Source: Trichormus sp. NMC-1
GTDB taxonomy: Bacteria; Cyanobacteriota; Cyanobacteriia; Cyanobacteriales; Nostocaceae
Assembly (NCBI RefSeq): GCF_001858025.1
Contig: NZ_LZQD01000002.1
Location: 218,557-282,556 of the forward strand
DNA: 64,000 nt
Direction: 5' to 3'
The translations under genes and the position numbers were made by a program. How positions within the stretch are numbered: position 1 is the stretch's first letter; each line of letters starts with the position of its first letter. This document shows, in pieces, positions 62,575 through 64,000 of this stretch. Under the pieces are notes generated by a model, which ran no database searches, was not told where the DNA came from, and saw only the letters and a program-made list of their open reading frames with translations.

Positions 62575-64000
62575 TCATAAATGTAAATAAATAGCCCAGA
62601 TAGCCATAGCACGGAGATAAGTACTAGCGCGGAAAGTCCCTGTAGAAGTAATAGCTTCGGGAGTGCGGAACTGTAACCCATTTTCGTAAACTTGCTTAAC
62701 TACGGCTTCAGTTAAGCGCATGGCTTCATTTTTCATGCCCATTTGTAGGAAAAATGCAGCTAAACCAAAATTGATACCTGTCCAAACTTCCAAAGGATGT
62801 GTAGAATTAGGATTTTCTGGTAAACCATTGGGAAGAACACCGTTAGCAGCACCGAATTCACCATTTTGAAACTTGAGAAAACAAGCATCATATATAGTTG
62901 TCAAAGCCGAAATGGCGCGATCGCTGGGGACAATATCTGGTAAACTCAATAAACGAGTGTAGAATTGCCCACACAATTGGTCAGCCATAACTACATCAGA
63001 ACCACTTTCGCTATCCAAACGGTAATATTCACCATTCCACAGCTTTTCTTGGTAAATCGGTTTTGATTGATTTAACCAAGTTTGATAAATCGACTTTTGC
63101 GTTTTTGTGTCTCTGTGGTCTGCTAAAATATCACTGATAGCGATCGCACTTTCCAAAGCCGCTAACCATAAACCACCACAATAAGCACTTACACCTTGCA
63201 AACGCCAATCATCGAAAGTTTGGTCAGGTGCGCCAGAATTTTCTGGTATACTGTCCCCATCGAGATCAAATGTTTTCACATAATCGAGAGTTTGGACAAT
63301 TGCATCCCAACAATCTGCTAAAAACTGGATATCATTTGCACCGGTAAACAGAAAATCTCGATATACCTGCAATACAAAATCACAACCTAAATCTTTCCAG
63401 AGATTGCAATCTTGATAACTAGTGTAATTGGTTTTTTCCCAAACGTGTTCGTTGGGTGCGCCTAAATCATGAGGTGTAGCACCGGCGACTTTGCGAACTG
63501 CGAGGGGACTTTCGGATTTGATGGTGAGATAATAACCGATAATTCTAGTTCTATCATCACTTTGGGGAATTGCCCTAGCAAAAGCGCGAATCACCGATTT
63601 TTCCAGTTCAGGAAATAACATCAACAGTCCAAAAGAACCGTATAACCGCACATCCAGACTTTCATACCAACGATAATCTAGACATTCTAACACGGCGAAT
63701 TGGCCAACGGGATCAATTTCTGACGCGGCACTCCAGAGAGTTCCCCCGCTGGTTAAGTCGTAGAGTTCGTTAAATAACGCCATTTTGAACCAGTCGGGTA
63801 AGTCAGAACGGTTGAGAATAGGGTGTTGCCAGTTTTGGATGAGCGATCGCCAATTCTGATATTCTTTAAGTGCAGTAGTGGCAATTTGCCAAGCATTCTC
63901 ACCATTACAACCAAAAAAGTCTGTATATCTGCGGTAATAGTTCACTCCCGCTGCAAATTCTGTTACAGGAAAATCCCAACTGAGGACAAAAGGAACTTCC
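62575..64000 (-). CDS. GH116-family (GBA2-like) beta-glycosidase, C-terminal part
   Basis: The frame stays open to the window edge (residues VPFVLSWDFPVTEFAAGVNY precede the internal GTG at 63945), so the gene is 5' partial and about 475 residues are visible. The sequence matches the catalytic (alpha/alpha)6 domain of GH116 enzymes: FNELYDLTSGGTLW, RKVAGATPHDLGAPNEHVWE, DLDGDSIPENSGAPDQTFDD, AYCGGLWLAALESA and LPENPNSTHPLEVWTGINFG. The family hydrolyses beta-glucosides such as glucosylceramide or related glycosides, with Glu and Asp as catalytic residues. The substrate in cyanobacteria is not settled. Confidence 0.9.
   Translation of the reverse strand, partial: EVPFVLSWDFPVTEFAAGVNYYRRYTDFFGCNGENAWQIATTALKEYQNWRSLIQNWQHPILNRSDLPDWFKMALFNELYDLTSGGTLWSAASEIDPVGQFAVLECLDYRWYESLDVRLYGSFGLLMLFPELEKSVIRAFARAIPQSDDRTRIIGYYLTIKSESPLAVRKVAGATPHDLGAPNEHVWEKTNYTSYQDCNLWKDLGCDFVLQVYRDFLFTGANDIQFLADCWDAIVQTLDYVKTFDLDGDSIPENSGAPDQTFDDWRLQGVSAYCGGLWLAALESAIAISDILADHRDTKTQKSIYQTWLNQSKPIYQEKLWNGEYYRLDSESGSDVVMADQLCGQFYTRLLSLPDIVPSDRAISALTTIYDACFLKFQNGEFGAANGVLPNGLPENPNSTHPLEVWTGINFGLAAFFLQMGMKNEAMRLTEAVVKQVYENGLQFRTPEAITSTGTFRASTYLRAMAIWAIYLHL

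Overview
The window comes from a filamentous, heterocyst-forming cyanobacterium of the Nostoc/Anabaena kind. The evidence is dense HIP1 octamers (GCGATCGC), heptanucleotide STRR arrays, a high-light-inducible protein, the chlorophyll enzyme subunit ChlD, a group 3 sigma factor, many Hanks-type kinases, and two HetP-family proteins, a family tied to heterocyst commitment. Genus and species cannot be read from the sequence alone.

Layout. 1-4.7 kb: 3' part of a very large Calx-beta/SH3b/M23 surface protein. 4.7-6.4 kb: a HIP1 cluster and two small toxin-antitoxin loci, one with a frameshifted toxin. 6.5-13.1 kb: DUF937 protein, membrane GTPase and two Ser/Thr kinases. 13.1-16.1 kb: a rhomboid homologue lacking its catalytic residues, then a REP-associated tyrosine transposase (RAYT) carrying 24 perfect in-frame copies of a 51-bp unit and flanked by REP palindromes. 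16.1-20.3 kb: a 1015-aa repeat membrane protein, an hli gene and a MITE-like element. 20.3-26.7 kb: two consecutive minus-strand units, an NrtA/CmpA-type ABC importer and a universal stress protein plus SLC13/ArsB-type permease, each preceded by what looks like a c-di-AMP (ydaO/yuaA) riboswitch.

27-31.7 kb: histidine kinase, RNase III, a NYN-domain gene with a truncated segmental duplicate, and a decayed Uma2 gene. 31.7-46 kb: mostly housekeeping genes (chlD, sigF, a Bax-inhibitor-1 protein, prfB with its programmed frameshift, ybeY, dgkA, trpG/pabA, PhzF, TetR, an active/inactive M16 peptidase pair), interrupted by a 350-bp double heptanucleotide array.

46.2-57.7 kb is the most interesting part, a probable RiPP locus. 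Four small precursor-like genes have conserved leaders ending in Gly-Gly, and two of them are a tandem duplicate with identical leaders and diverged cores. Next come an APH-fold kinase and a HopA1-like protein, the pair that phosphorylates and eliminates Ser/Thr in class V lanthipeptide and thioviridamide-type pathways. A HetP-family gene follows. On the opposite strand lie a PpiC isomerase, an HlyD adaptor, a C39-peptidase ABC exporter with HetC-like architecture and an HTH regulator. All four predicted cores lack Cys, so a standard lanthionine product is not expected. 57.7-62.6 kb is largely non-coding around a hetP gene and one unidentified ORF, with minus-strand terminator hairpins that suggest small RNAs. 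The window ends inside a GH116-type glycosidase gene.
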